DNA of 8,915 nt from an uncultured Lachnospiraceae bacterium. GTDB taxonomy: Bacteria; Bacillota; Clostridia; Lachnospirales; Lachnospiraceae. Below, piece after piece: positions 1-5,863 of the stretch. Numbering within the stretch: the stretch's first letter is position 1; each line of letters opens with the position of its first letter. Below the pieces are notes generated by a model. That model was not told the origin of the DNA. It ran no database searches and saw nothing but the letters and a program-made list of their open reading frames with translations. The stretch is from assembly GCA_905236585.1 (NCBI GenBank), contig CAJOQZ010000339.1, positions 1 to 8,915 on the forward strand, in the 5' to 3' direction. A program made the translations under genes and the position numbers.

Positions 1-989
1 AGAATATGGATTTTAGCATAATCTGCGGCATTTCTTCCCTGCAGATGCTTGCGGCGGCAGTTAAAGTGCCGTGGGAAAACTGGAAGATAGCCTCAGCGCA
101 CGGAAGGGAAATGGATGCGGATGTATTGCAGGGGGAAGATGCGGACGTCTTCATTTTGACGGATGCCGTGCGAACGCCGCAGATGATATGTCGGTCATTG
201 TTGGAAAAGGATGCGGACAGCGGGGAGCGCAAGGTTGTCATTGGCTCCGAACTCGGCAGTACGTCAGAGCAGATATTCCACGGGACGGTGGAAGAGGCGG
301 CGGACATGGAATTTCCGGCGTTGTCGGTGCTTCTGATACGTAAAAGCGGATGGGTGCAAAAAAAGAGGGCGCAAGCAGAGGAACCTGCATCAGGCACCGG
401 AATGCCTCTGCTGTCGCCTCAGGCGGAGCCGTTGCTGCTCAATGATGCTGCTTTTATTCGTGGGGATATCCCAATGACAAAACAGGAAATCCGGGCGGCG
501 GTGCTTCTTGGATTGCAGCCGCGAGCGGGCGAGGTCATTTGGGATATCGGCGCGGGAACCGGAAGCGTTGCGATTGAATTGGCACGGCACATCGGTTCGG
601 GTGCGGTATATGCCGTTGAGCGGGAGGAGGATGCCGTGGGGCTGATCGAGAAAAATGCGGCAGCACTTTTAACCGATGAAGCACGGCTTTCCATAATCTG
701 CGGAGAGGCGCCGGAGGCGTGCGAAGGACTCCCTGTGCCCGATAAGGTTTTTGTCGGGGGAAGCGGCAGACGGATGAAGGGAATCTTAGATTATGTGATC
801 GAGAAGAATCCAAAGGTGCGGCTGGTTATTACGGCGATTTTGACGGAGACGTTTGCTGAAGTCTGCGGATGGTTTGAAAAAAGGTCGCTTTCGTACAGGG
901 TGACGCAGTTGGAGGTATCCCGGTCGAGGGATGTCGGCGGGAAACATATGATGCGGGCGGAGAATCCGGTATGGATTGTTTCCGGGTGA
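1..989 (+). CDS. cobL: CbiE-CbiT fusion (CobL-type precorrin C5,C15-methyltransferase, decarboxylating), 5' partial
   Basis: This two-domain SAM-dependent enzyme of corrin ring synthesis methylates C5 (CbiE part) and C15 (CbiT part) and removes the C12 acetate carboxyl. The frame is open to the left edge. The first visible ATG (position 6) is internal, because the next residues (CGISSLQMLAAA, then PWENWKIASAHGR) match the middle of CbiE, where PGISS and SLHGR are usual; roughly the first 100 residues are therefore outside the window. The CbiT domain begins near residue 140 counted from that ATG. It contains the SAM-binding loop DIGAGTGS (180-187), an acidic residue after the second strand (AVERE), and the C-terminal GGSGRR and SRSRDVGG segments. 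A residue run rich in Ala, Glu and Gly (about 118-135) links the domains. Stop is TGA at 987-989. The cobalt-first (anaerobic) route is likely but not proven here. Confidence 0.9.
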   Translation, partial: NMDFSIICGISSLQMLAAAVKVPWENWKIASAHGREMDADVLQGEDADVFILTDAVRTPQMICRSLLEKDADSGERKVVIGSELGSTSEQIFHGTVEEAADMEFPALSVLLIRKSGWVQKKRAQAEEPASGTGMPLLSPQAEPLLLNDAAFIRGDIPMTKQEIRAAVLLGLQPRAGEVIWDIGAGTGSVAIELARHIGSGAVYAVEREEDAVGLIEKNAAALLTDEARLSIICGEAPEACEGLPVPDKVFVGGSGRRMKGILDYVIEKNPKVRLVITAILTETFAEVCGWFEKRSLSYRVTQLEVSRSRDVGGKHMMRAENPVWIVSG

Positions 990-1012
990 TAGGAATATTC
1001 TCCGCCGTTCAC

Positions 1013-1240
1013 CGCAAATATTGGTAAAGGTGTCAAAAGTATCTTATGCAATCTTTTTGGTTACGGAGTGCTTCGTTGCTTCGCGGCTTGCGCACTCCTA
1101 TCTCAATTCGCAATCCGCTAAATTCCTTGAAAACGCAAGGAATTTGCTACTTGCTCATTGAGAGGCGTGTCATTAAGTCAAATAGCCTTTCGAGCAAGCT
1201 CGAGGCATATTTGACTTTTGACACTGTAACCAATATTTGG
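1013..1240. mobile_element. MITE-like inverted-repeat element with 6-bp target duplication
   Basis: The outer 28 bases (1013-1040) and the reverse complement of the last 27 (1214-1240) match at 24 positions with one single-base gap. They share the blocks CAAATATTGGT and GTGTCAAAAGT. The element is flanked directly by GTTCAC at 1007-1012 and again at 1241-1246, as expected of a 6-bp target-site duplication. The 228-bp body has no convincing gene, so mobilisation in trans would be needed. Inside are further inverted repeats: 1065-1071 with 1092-1098; 1101-1107 with 1157-1163, enclosing a perfect 9-bp stem 1121-1129/1136-1144; and 1176-1184 with 1208-1216. As RNA it could fold into three arms closed by the terminal stem. 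The insertion lies 17 bases after the cobL stop. The family is not recognised. Confidence 0.6.
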
Positions 1241-1259
1241 GTTCACTGGGTATAGATCG

Positions 1260-1324
1260 CCTTTCTAAAAAAATGTCTCACAAAGAGCGTTGTTTCGCTC
1301 GTGGGAGACAATTTTTTAGAAAGG
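1260..1324. terminator. Strong hairpin, probable bidirectional terminator between cobL and cbiA
   Basis: The arms 1261-1279 and 1305-1323 are complementary at 18 of 19 positions, with an extra outer pair 1260/1324. An inner GAGCG/CGCTC stem surrounds a short loop (TTGTTT). The core GTCTC...GAGAC is preceded by a run of seven A and followed by AATTTTTT, so it fits an intrinsic terminator on either strand. It would end cobL transcription before cbiA. A second, small inverted-repeat insertion is possible but I see no flanking direct repeat. Confidence 0.6.
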
Positions 1325-1369
1325 GATAAGGCGTGATGGGTAATTATTTCGTTAGCGAGTATTTATTGT

Positions 1370-2848
1370 ATGAAAATAATCATTACAGGAAATAGCAGTA
1401 ATACCGGAAAAACCGTCGTTACCTGCGCGCTCCTTGCATGGCTGAAGGAAAACGGCTTTTCGCCGTGCGCATTTAAGACAGGACCGGACTATATCGATCC
1501 CATGTTTCACCGCAGCGTGCAGGATGTGGCGTGCCATAATCTTGATCTTTTTTTATGCAAAAAAAACGTGCCGGTATCTACAGAAGAAAAATGCGGACAG
1601 CCGGGAGTGGTTCCGCATCCGGATTTTACGGCAGAATGTCGTCTTCAGCAGATATTTGACCGATACGCAGCCGGACATGACGCTGTGGTAATAGAGGGCG
1701 CCATGGGCTGGCACGACGGAATCGGGGGAACGCCCGCGGGAAGTGCATGGGACATAGCGCAGACGCTTTCCGTCCGAGGACTTCTTGTCGTGGACGTACC
1801 GACGGAAATGGGAAAAGAATATAACGGCTTCCCGTCGGCGGAAGGGATTGCGGCAATTTTTCTTAACCGTTGTTCGGATGCATTTTTTCCAGAATTACAA
1901 TCCGAAATAGAAAAAGCAACTCATCTTCCGGTGGTGGGACACCTGCCGGAAATGGATGAGGCGGTTTGGGGCAGCCGACATTTGGGGCTGGTGACGGCAC
2001 AGGAAATCAAGGATTTAAGGCGAAAGGTTAAGGCGTTGGGCGAAGCATTCGGACAGAGGACAGACTGTCAGCGTCTTTCGGCAATTTTTTCCGAGGAAAA
2101 TGGGAAATCTCCATCATGGCGCACCAGCGATTGCTCTGCGGCAACAGCAAACGGATGGAGTCCGGGTAACGATAAGAAAAAATCTGTTGCCGACAAAAGA
2201 AACGGCAAGGAACAAAAGCCGCTTCTTGCCGTTGCAAGGGATGAAGCATTTTCTTTTACTTATGAAGAAACGTTGGACGCGCTGAAGGATGCAGGATGCG
2301 ACATTTGTTTTTTTCGTCCTCTTTATGAAAAAAAACTGCCGGACGGGGCAAAAGGATTATTGCTGCCGGGCGGATATCCCGAACTGCATGCGAAGCAGTT
2401 GTCGGATAACAAGCCGATGCTTGCGGCGGTCCGGGATGCTGTACAAAGCGGTCTGCCAGCGATTGCAGAATGCGGCGGATTTCTGTATTTGGGAGAAAAA
2501 CTGCAAGGAGCGGATGGACAGATGTATGAAATGACCGGCGCCTTGCATGGCATGGCAACGCGGCAACAGAAATTAGTCCGTTTCGGCTATGCGGCGCTTA
2601 CCGCACAGACCGACGGACTGCTTTTTCAAAAAGGGGAAAGGGTTTTCGTCCATGAGTTCCACTATTGGGATACGACCGAAAACGGCATAGATTTTTACGC
2701 CGAAAAACCGGTATCGGGGAAGAACTGGATTGCCGGATATCATACGCCGACACTTTATGCCGGTTTTGGACATCTGTATCTTGCCGCGGAACCGGAAGCG
2801 ACGGAGCGGTTTGTAAGGAAGATGCAAGAGTATGGTTCAGAAGTCTGA
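1370..2848 (+). CDS. cbiA: Cobyrinate a,c-diamide synthase
   Basis: CbiA amidates the a and c side chains of (cobalt) cobyrinate using ATP and glutamine, in the cytoplasm. The N-terminal dethiobiotin-synthetase-like ATPase domain shows the P-loop GNSSNTGKT (7-15), FKTGPDYIDPMFH, and IEGAMGWHDG (family usually MGLYDG). The C-terminal class I glutaminase domain starts near residue 285 (ARDEAFSFTY) and has the nucleophile Cys368 in AECGGFLYL and the catalytic-type His468 in GFGHLYL. At 492 residues it is somewhat long for the family: there is an extra stretch between LFLCKK and the AVVIEGAMG strand, and a polar linker at about 226-282. The segment after LVVDVP is short and lacks the usual 'GM-S-A-LV-G' pattern. 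The ATG at 1370 precedes the conserved P-loop strand, but no good Shine-Dalgarno is visible, so expression may be weak. Confidence 0.92.
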   Translation: MKIIITGNSSNTGKTVVTCALLAWLKENGFSPCAFKTGPDYIDPMFHRSVQDVACHNLDLFLCKKNVPVSTEEKCGQPGVVPHPDFTAECRLQQIFDRYAAGHDAVVIEGAMGWHDGIGGTPAGSAWDIAQTLSVRGLLVVDVPTEMGKEYNGFPSAEGIAAIFLNRCSDAFFPELQSEIEKATHLPVVGHLPEMDEAVWGSRHLGLVTAQEIKDLRRKVKALGEAFGQRTDCQRLSAIFSEENGKSPSWRTSDCSAATANGWSPGNDKKKSVADKRNGKEQKPLLAVARDEAFSFTYEETLDALKDAGCDICFFRPLYEKKLPDGAKGLLLPGGYPELHAKQLSDNKPMLAAVRDAVQSGLPAIAECGGFLYLGEKLQGADGQMYEMTGALHGMATRQQKLVRFGYAALTAQTDGLLFQKGERVFVHEFHYWDTTENGIDFYAEKPVSGKNWIAGYHTPTLYAGFGHLYLAAEPEATERFVRKMQEYGSEV

Positions 2849-2864
2849 ACAGTTTTATCACAAT

Positions 2865-2884
2865 CGGGAGAATACTCCGTTTTT
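2865..2884 (+). terminator. Probable intrinsic terminator of cbiA
   Basis: A short stem CGGGAG/CTCCG (2865-2870 with 2875-2879, one bulged G, four-base loop AATA) is followed immediately by five T. It lies 16 bases after the cbiA stop in the 66-base gap between cbiA and the convergent ATPase gene. The stem is short, so efficiency is uncertain. Confidence 0.4.
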
Positions 2885-2914
2885 CCATGGCGGGATGCAC
2901 ACAGATTTACATTT

Positions 2915-4084
2915 TTAAGAAAGAAATTCTCCCCAGTCCTTCCAAGAAACATAATCCGTACCGTTTATCGTCATGCTGGCTGTGCCGAGATAGAATACGG
3001 CATTTTTTGCGTTGCTGTCGTTACGCAGGGCAAGATATTTTTTTGTATTTGCCGACATTTTTGATTCCGGCTCGCTTGCACTTTTTACTTCAATGGCAAA
3101 CGTATGCTTCCAGTCGGCAATCGTATCTACTTCAAAGCCTTTGCTGTCCCTAAAAAAAGTCAGATTCGGCTTTTTTCCGAGATTCATTCGGTGTTTGAGA
3201 AGTTCTGCGATGGCAAAAGTTTCGACCGCCGCCCCTTTATGGCGGCTTAAGAGCAGTTCTTCTTTTGATTCGATGCGGAGCAGATGGCATAGCAGACCGG
3301 AATCTATGAAGTATAATTTCGGTGTCTTCACAATCCTTCTGCCGAGATTGTTCGTGTCCGGTTCTAAAAAATGGATGATATATGAGATTTCGAGAACGGA
3401 CAGCCAGTTTTTAATTGTCGGTGCAGATACGCCGACGTCTTTTGCAATACGATCCATGGAAAGGAGTTGTCCGCTATATACGGCACAGATCCGGATAAAT
3501 TTCCGAAATGCCGCAAGATTGCTGGGATTGACCTGATCTTTTACATCCAAATCCAGATAGGCGTCAATGTAATTCTCATACCAGTCATCTGAAATAAAGT
3601 GTTTTTCGGGATCATAAAGCGGCGGGTATTGTCCGCCGAAAATGATGTCGTACGGGTTGTCGGAAAGGCTTTCGGCATCTGCTAATTCTTTCGCGGAAAA
3701 GGGAAGCAGGTTAAGAAAAGCGGCTCTTCCAGCCATGCTGTCGGTCATGTTCTGTTTTAAGCGGAACTGACTGGAACCGGTAAGGATATATTTTCCCGGA
3801 GTATAATCCGAATTGTCCACATTCATTTTGATGGCGTCAAATATTTCCGGCACTTTTTGCGCCTCATCAATAATGACGCCCTTCGGGAAAGCGGCAATGA
3901 AATCCGCCGGGTTGGAGTGCGCCAGTTCACGCATGCTTTTGTCGTCGAAGGTTACATATTGCTTTTCCGGGAAAGCGGCTTTTGTCAAAGTGGTTTTTCC
4001 GCTTTGTCTCGGACCGGTCACGCCGATGATCGGAAACTGTGCCGCAAGGCGAAGAAAGGTATCTTTTGCGGTTCGCTTAATCAT
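2915..4084 (-). CDS. AAA_14/DUF4143 family ATPase with nuclease-like C-terminal domain
   Basis: This 389-residue protein belongs to the widespread AAA_14-DUF4143 family, whose cellular role is largely undefined. The N-terminal AAA domain has Walker A GPRQSGKTT (24-32), Walker B VIIDEAQK (Asp73, Glu74) and a sensor-type strand ILTGSSQF (100-107). A winged-helix-like region follows at about 205-240 (MDRIAKDVGVSAPTIKNWL). The DUF4143 part ends with FEVDTIAD (317-324) and AIEVKSA (330-336). Glu318/Asp320 and Glu332-x-Lys334 resemble a PD-(D/E)xK nuclease core, known for this family; activity is not implied. No signal peptide or membrane segment is seen. The ATG is preceded by GGAGG (4090-4094 on the plus strand) at 5-base spacing. 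The gene stands alone, convergent with cbiA, and directly downstream of the 23-bp repeat array. Confidence 0.88.
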   Translation of the reverse strand: MIKRTAKDTFLRLAAQFPIIGVTGPRQSGKTTLTKAAFPEKQYVTFDDKSMRELAHSNPADFIAAFPKGVIIDEAQKVPEIFDAIKMNVDNSDYTPGKYILTGSSQFRLKQNMTDSMAGRAAFLNLLPFSAKELADAESLSDNPYDIIFGGQYPPLYDPEKHFISDDWYENYIDAYLDLDVKDQVNPSNLAAFRKFIRICAVYSGQLLSMDRIAKDVGVSAPTIKNWLSVLEISYIIHFLEPDTNNLGRRIVKTPKLYFIDSGLLCHLLRIESKEELLLSRHKGAAVETFAIAELLKHRMNLGKKPNLTFFRDSKGFEVDTIADWKHTFAIEVKSASEPESKMSANTKKYLALRNDSNAKNAVFYLGTASMTINGTDYVSWKDWGEFLS

Positions 4085-4099
4085 TCCGTCCTCCTTTTT

Positions 4100-4306
4100 G
4101 GCAAAAATCTAAAGTCTTGCACGGTGAAAATCTAAAATCTATCATGGTGATAATCTAAAGTTTTGCATGGCAAAAATCTAAAGTCTACTATGGTGATAAT
4201 CTAAAGTTTAACACAGGAAAAATCTAAAGTCAAGCATGGTAAAAACCTAAAGTTCCATATGGTAAAAATCCAAAGTCTTGGGTAGGAAAAATCCAAAGTC
4301 TAAGCG
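4100..4306. repeat. Array of nine tandem 23-bp direct repeats
   Basis: Nine contiguous units of exactly 23 bp begin at 4100, 4123, 4146, 4169, 4192, 4215, 4238, 4261 and 4284. The conserved core on the plus strand is ATCTAAAGT, exact in units 1, 3, 4, 5 and 6; unit 2 has ATCTAAAAT, unit 7 ACCTAAAGT, units 8-9 ATCCAAAGT. A unit usually begins GGT or GGC (AGG in 6 and 9), and often ends GCAT or similar. Two subtypes are visible: GGTGATAAT (units 3 and 5) and GGCAAAAAT (units 1 and 4). A decayed tenth unit may follow at 4307. There are no spacers, so this is not a CRISPR. It ends five bases before the ATPase Shine-Dalgarno. The period is not a multiple of three and the minus-strand ACTTTAG gives a stop in one frame, so it is not a coding repeat. 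Confidence 0.85.
4205..4233 (-). promoter_or_regulatory. Possible promoter of the ATPase gene inside the repeat array
   Basis: On the minus strand, repeat unit 6 contains TTGACT (plus 4233 down to 4228). After 17 bases comes TAAACT (4210 to 4205), matching four of six bases of a -10 box. Transcription would start about 110 bases before the ATPase ATG, within the array. The 23-bp period equals the spacing between the first bases of -35 and -10 boxes separated by 17 bp, so weaker copies occur elsewhere in the array. This is a pattern match only. Confidence 0.25.
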
Positions 4307-4628
4307 TGAAAGACCAAACAATAAGAGAAAAGCGGATACAAAAAAAAGACACCGCACGTTAAAGGCGGAGCGGATAAGGGATAATTCAAAAACTATTATC
4401 TGAGACGTCTTCAAGCGGGTAATAAAGAACGGCCACATCAGGTATTATGGTCGAGTACATCACGGTGGGCTTGGACAAGGCAATCACGGTCACCTTCCGG
4501 GACGGTACGGAGATACAGGCATAACAGATACACGGACAGAATTGGCACTCGACTGCGGTCAAATGTGCGATTCTCTCCAATGCGGTGCTTGTTGATTAAA
4601 CGCTGAAAATGTAAAGGAAAAATTTTAT
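4307..4628. other. Intergenic stretch, mostly featureless
   Basis: Apart from the possible recombinase relic at 4426-4524, I see no supported gene, RNA or strong repeat here. A weak 6-bp inverted repeat (GATAAT near 4380 with ATTATC at 4395-4400) is probably chance. The short minus-strand frames across it have no recognisable protein character. The stretch is best read as degraded sequence between the ATPase locus and the redox operon. Confidence 0.5.
4426..4524 (+). pseudogene. Possible C-terminal relic of a serine (large) recombinase
   Basis: After an in-frame stop at 4423-4425, the frame reads 32 residues to TAA at 4522-4524, including IMVEYITVGLDKAITVTFRD followed by GTEIQA. A beta-strand ending of this style (a hydrophobic strand, then 'TVTFRDGTEI' just before the stop) is typical of the C-termini of serine recombinases from clostridial mobile elements. 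No ribosome-binding site or other recombinase sequence remains upstream. The match is from memory of the family style, not from a search; a chance frame of this length is possible. Confidence 0.35.
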
Positions 4629-4665
4629 AAAACCGACTGAAAGTCGTTGACTTTCAGTCGGTTTT
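4629..4665. promoter_or_regulatory. Perfect 17-bp inverted repeat, probable TetR operator
   Basis: The arm AAAACCGACTGAAAGTC (4629-4645) and its exact reverse complement (4649-4665) are separated by GTT. Each arm is itself partly palindromic (GACT-gaa-AGTC and GACT-ttc-AGTC), giving two similar operator-like sites. The repeat covers the -35 box and most of the spacer of the promoter of the adjacent TetR gene, so a bound TetR dimer pair would block RNA polymerase. It could also act as a terminator, since the stem ends in TTTT, but no supported gene lies upstream that would need one. Confidence 0.6.
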
Positions 4666-4675
4666 GTGTTATACC
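4647..4675 (+). promoter_or_regulatory. Sigma-A-type promoter of the tetR-redox operon
   Basis: TTGACT (4647-4652) and TATACC (4670-4675) are separated by 17 bases. Transcription would start near 4682, giving a leader of about 18 bases that holds only the ribosome-binding site. The -35 box lies inside the right half of the perfect inverted repeat, consistent with repression. Confidence 0.5.
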
Positions 4676-4686
4676 ATATTTGTGAT

Positions 4687-4691
4687 GGAGG
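4687..4691 (+). promoter_or_regulatory. Ribosome-binding site that fixes the tetR start
   Basis: GGAGG lies eight bases before the ATG at 4700. A longer frame could begin at TTG 4664, but that codon lies upstream of the predicted transcription start and has no Shine-Dalgarno, so 4700 is preferred. Confidence 0.7.
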
Positions 4692-4699
4692 ATTATGTC

Positions 4700-5332
4700 A
4701 TGGAAAAGAGAATGACCAAGCGGCAGATCGCCGCACAGGAAACGAAAAAGAAGATCATCGAAGCTGCAAGAACAGTCATTTCCGAGAAGAGCTTTGAAAC
4801 GGTTTCGATTGACGACATTATGGCTGAAGCAGGACTCGGCAAAGGCACTTTTTACACGCATTTTGGTCGTAAGGAAGATGTAGTGTACGAATTAAACAAG
4901 ACCGATTTTTACCACCTTGCTGAGATTGTGAATGGTATGGAAGACAAAGATATCATGGAAAAACTGGAGTATTACTGCAGGGAGTTTATGAAGTCCATAG
5001 AACGTTCCGGCATCGAGATCTGCAGACAGTGGATAAAGAATAATCTGTCGGGGAACACAATGTGCGGCATTGAAGATAAGGATGGAAACGCTATCTCCAA
5101 GTATAGGTATGATTACCAGGCAATGCATTCTGTGCTGTCAGAAGCAGTAAGGCGTGGTCAGCTTATAGCGGACACACCGGTTGATGCATTGTCTCTTCTG
5201 TTCAATGCTGAGCTATATGGGCTCATGACCGCATGGTGTATGTCGGATGGTGCAGCTGTTGGCTCGGAAAACATAAAAGCATTCAGGATCTACATTCTGG
5301 AGCAGAGTATCAGACCATTTATGACTAAGTGA
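4700..5332 (+). CDS. TetR/AcrR-family transcriptional repressor
   Basis: This 210-residue protein has the length and layout of the TetR family. Residues 14-60 form the DNA-binding domain: a first helix (ETKKKIIEAARTVISEKS), then the helix-turn-helix SIDDIMAEAGLGKGTFYTHF (36-55), followed by GRKEDVVYELN. The remaining alpha-helical part would bind the inducer and dimerise; it is too variable to name a ligand. Cysteines are present in the C-terminal half (for example in YYCREF, EICRQW and NTMCGIED), so redox or electrophile sensing, as in NemR, is possible but unproven. It is the first gene of a co-directional cluster of flavin and aldo/keto oxidoreductases, 30 bases before the next gene. A perfect inverted repeat overlaps its promoter, so it probably represses itself and the whole operon. 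Confidence 0.9.
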   Translation: MEKRMTKRQIAAQETKKKIIEAARTVISEKSFETVSIDDIMAEAGLGKGTFYTHFGRKEDVVYELNKTDFYHLAEIVNGMEDKDIMEKLEYYCREFMKSIERSGIEICRQWIKNNLSGNTMCGIEDKDGNAISKYRYDYQAMHSVLSEAVRRGQLIADTPVDALSLLFNAELYGLMTAWCMSDGAAVGSENIKAFRIYILEQSIRPFMTK

Positions 5333-5347
5333 ACTGTGAGGAAAGAA

Positions 5348-5354
5348 AAGGAGG
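5348..5354 (+). promoter_or_regulatory. Ribosome-binding site that fixes the flavodoxin start
   Basis: AAGGAGG ends eight bases before the ATG at 5363. An in-frame GTG at 5336 would add nine charged residues ahead of the normal flavodoxin first strand and would place this site inside the gene, so 5363 is preferred. Confidence 0.75.
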
Positions 5355-5362
5355 ATTTTACA

Positions 5363-5839
5363 ATGAGTAAAGCATTGGTAGCATATTTTTCGGCAAGCGG
5401 TGTGACCGCAAAGATGGCAAAGAAACTGTCAGACGGGACAGGCGCAGATCTTTTCGAGATCAAGCCGGAGACTCCCTATACGAGTGAGGACTTGAACTGG
5501 CAGAATAGTAAAAGCCGCAGTTCGGTAGAGATGAATGATAAGAGCTGCCGTCCGGCTATTGCTGAGAAGAAGGATAACATGGATGACTATGATGTGGTAT
5601 TCGTGGGATTTCCTGTCTGGTGGTATAGAGAGCCGTCAATCATTGATACATTTATGGAGCAGTACGATTTTAACGGGAAAACAATCGTTCCGTTTGCGAC
5701 ATCTGGCATGAGTCCGATCGGAGATTCAGGAAAGAATATGCAAGCACTCGCATTCGGCGCAAAGGTAGTCGAAGGAAAGAGGTTTGCGAACAGTATCAGC
5801 GAAAAAGAACTTGCTGATTGGGCAAATGAATGGCTGTAA
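5363..5839 (+). CDS. Small flavodoxin-family protein (Flavodoxin_4-like)
   Basis: This 158-residue single-domain FMN protein probably carries electrons or reduces quinone-like substrates in the cytoplasm. The first strand and phosphate loop read ALVAYFSASGVTAKMAKKL (4-22); Ser10-Thr15 would hold the FMN phosphate, with Ser-Gly-Val-Thr in place of the common Thr-Gly-Asn-Thr. GFPVWWYREPS (82-92) and PFATSGMSPIGDS (110-122) are the flavin-contacting loops typical of the Flavodoxin_4 group found in clostridia next to oxidoreductases. No membrane segment or signal peptide is present. It is second in the TetR operon, 24 bases before the nitroreductase gene, so a shared redox role is likely. Confidence 0.85.
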   Translation: MSKALVAYFSASGVTAKMAKKLSDGTGADLFEIKPETPYTSEDLNWQNSKSRSSVEMNDKSCRPAIAEKKDNMDDYDVVFVGFPVWWYREPSIIDTFMEQYDFNGKTIVPFATSGMSPIGDSGKNMQALAFGAKVVEGKRFANSISEKELADWANEWL

Positions 5840-5863
5840 AAAAGTGATAAGGAGGACGAAGCA

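Noticed and set aside
976..1255. Small plus-strand frames of 61 and 69 codons after cobL
   Set aside because: They run through the inverted-repeat element, lack ribosome-binding sites and have no recognisable protein pattern.
990..1369. Cobalamin riboswitch before cbiA
   Set aside because: The location is right for B12 control, but I find no B12-box-like sequence; the space is taken by the inverted-repeat element and the terminator hairpin.
3012..3536. Plus-strand frame of 174 codons opposite the ATPase gene
   Set aside because: It lies wholly antisense to a gene with clear Walker motifs, has no ribosome-binding site and resembles no protein family.
2915..4084. Reading the ATPase as an antiphage defence protein
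   Set aside because: The AAA and nuclease-like motifs would allow it, but there is no second defence gene, and this family is widespread outside defence islands.
4100..4306. CRISPR array
   Set aside because: The repeats are directly contiguous with no unique spacers, the unit is short and degenerate, and no cas gene is present.
4100..4306. Iteron-type plasmid replication origin
   Set aside because: The unit length is near that of iterons, but no replication initiator is present and the neighbours are chromosomal cobalamin genes. The idea of a protein-binding array is kept as a finding.
4629..4665. Intrinsic terminator only
   Set aside because: The stem is perfect and ends in TTTT, but no supported gene ends upstream and a promoter -35 box lies inside it, so an operator is the better reading.
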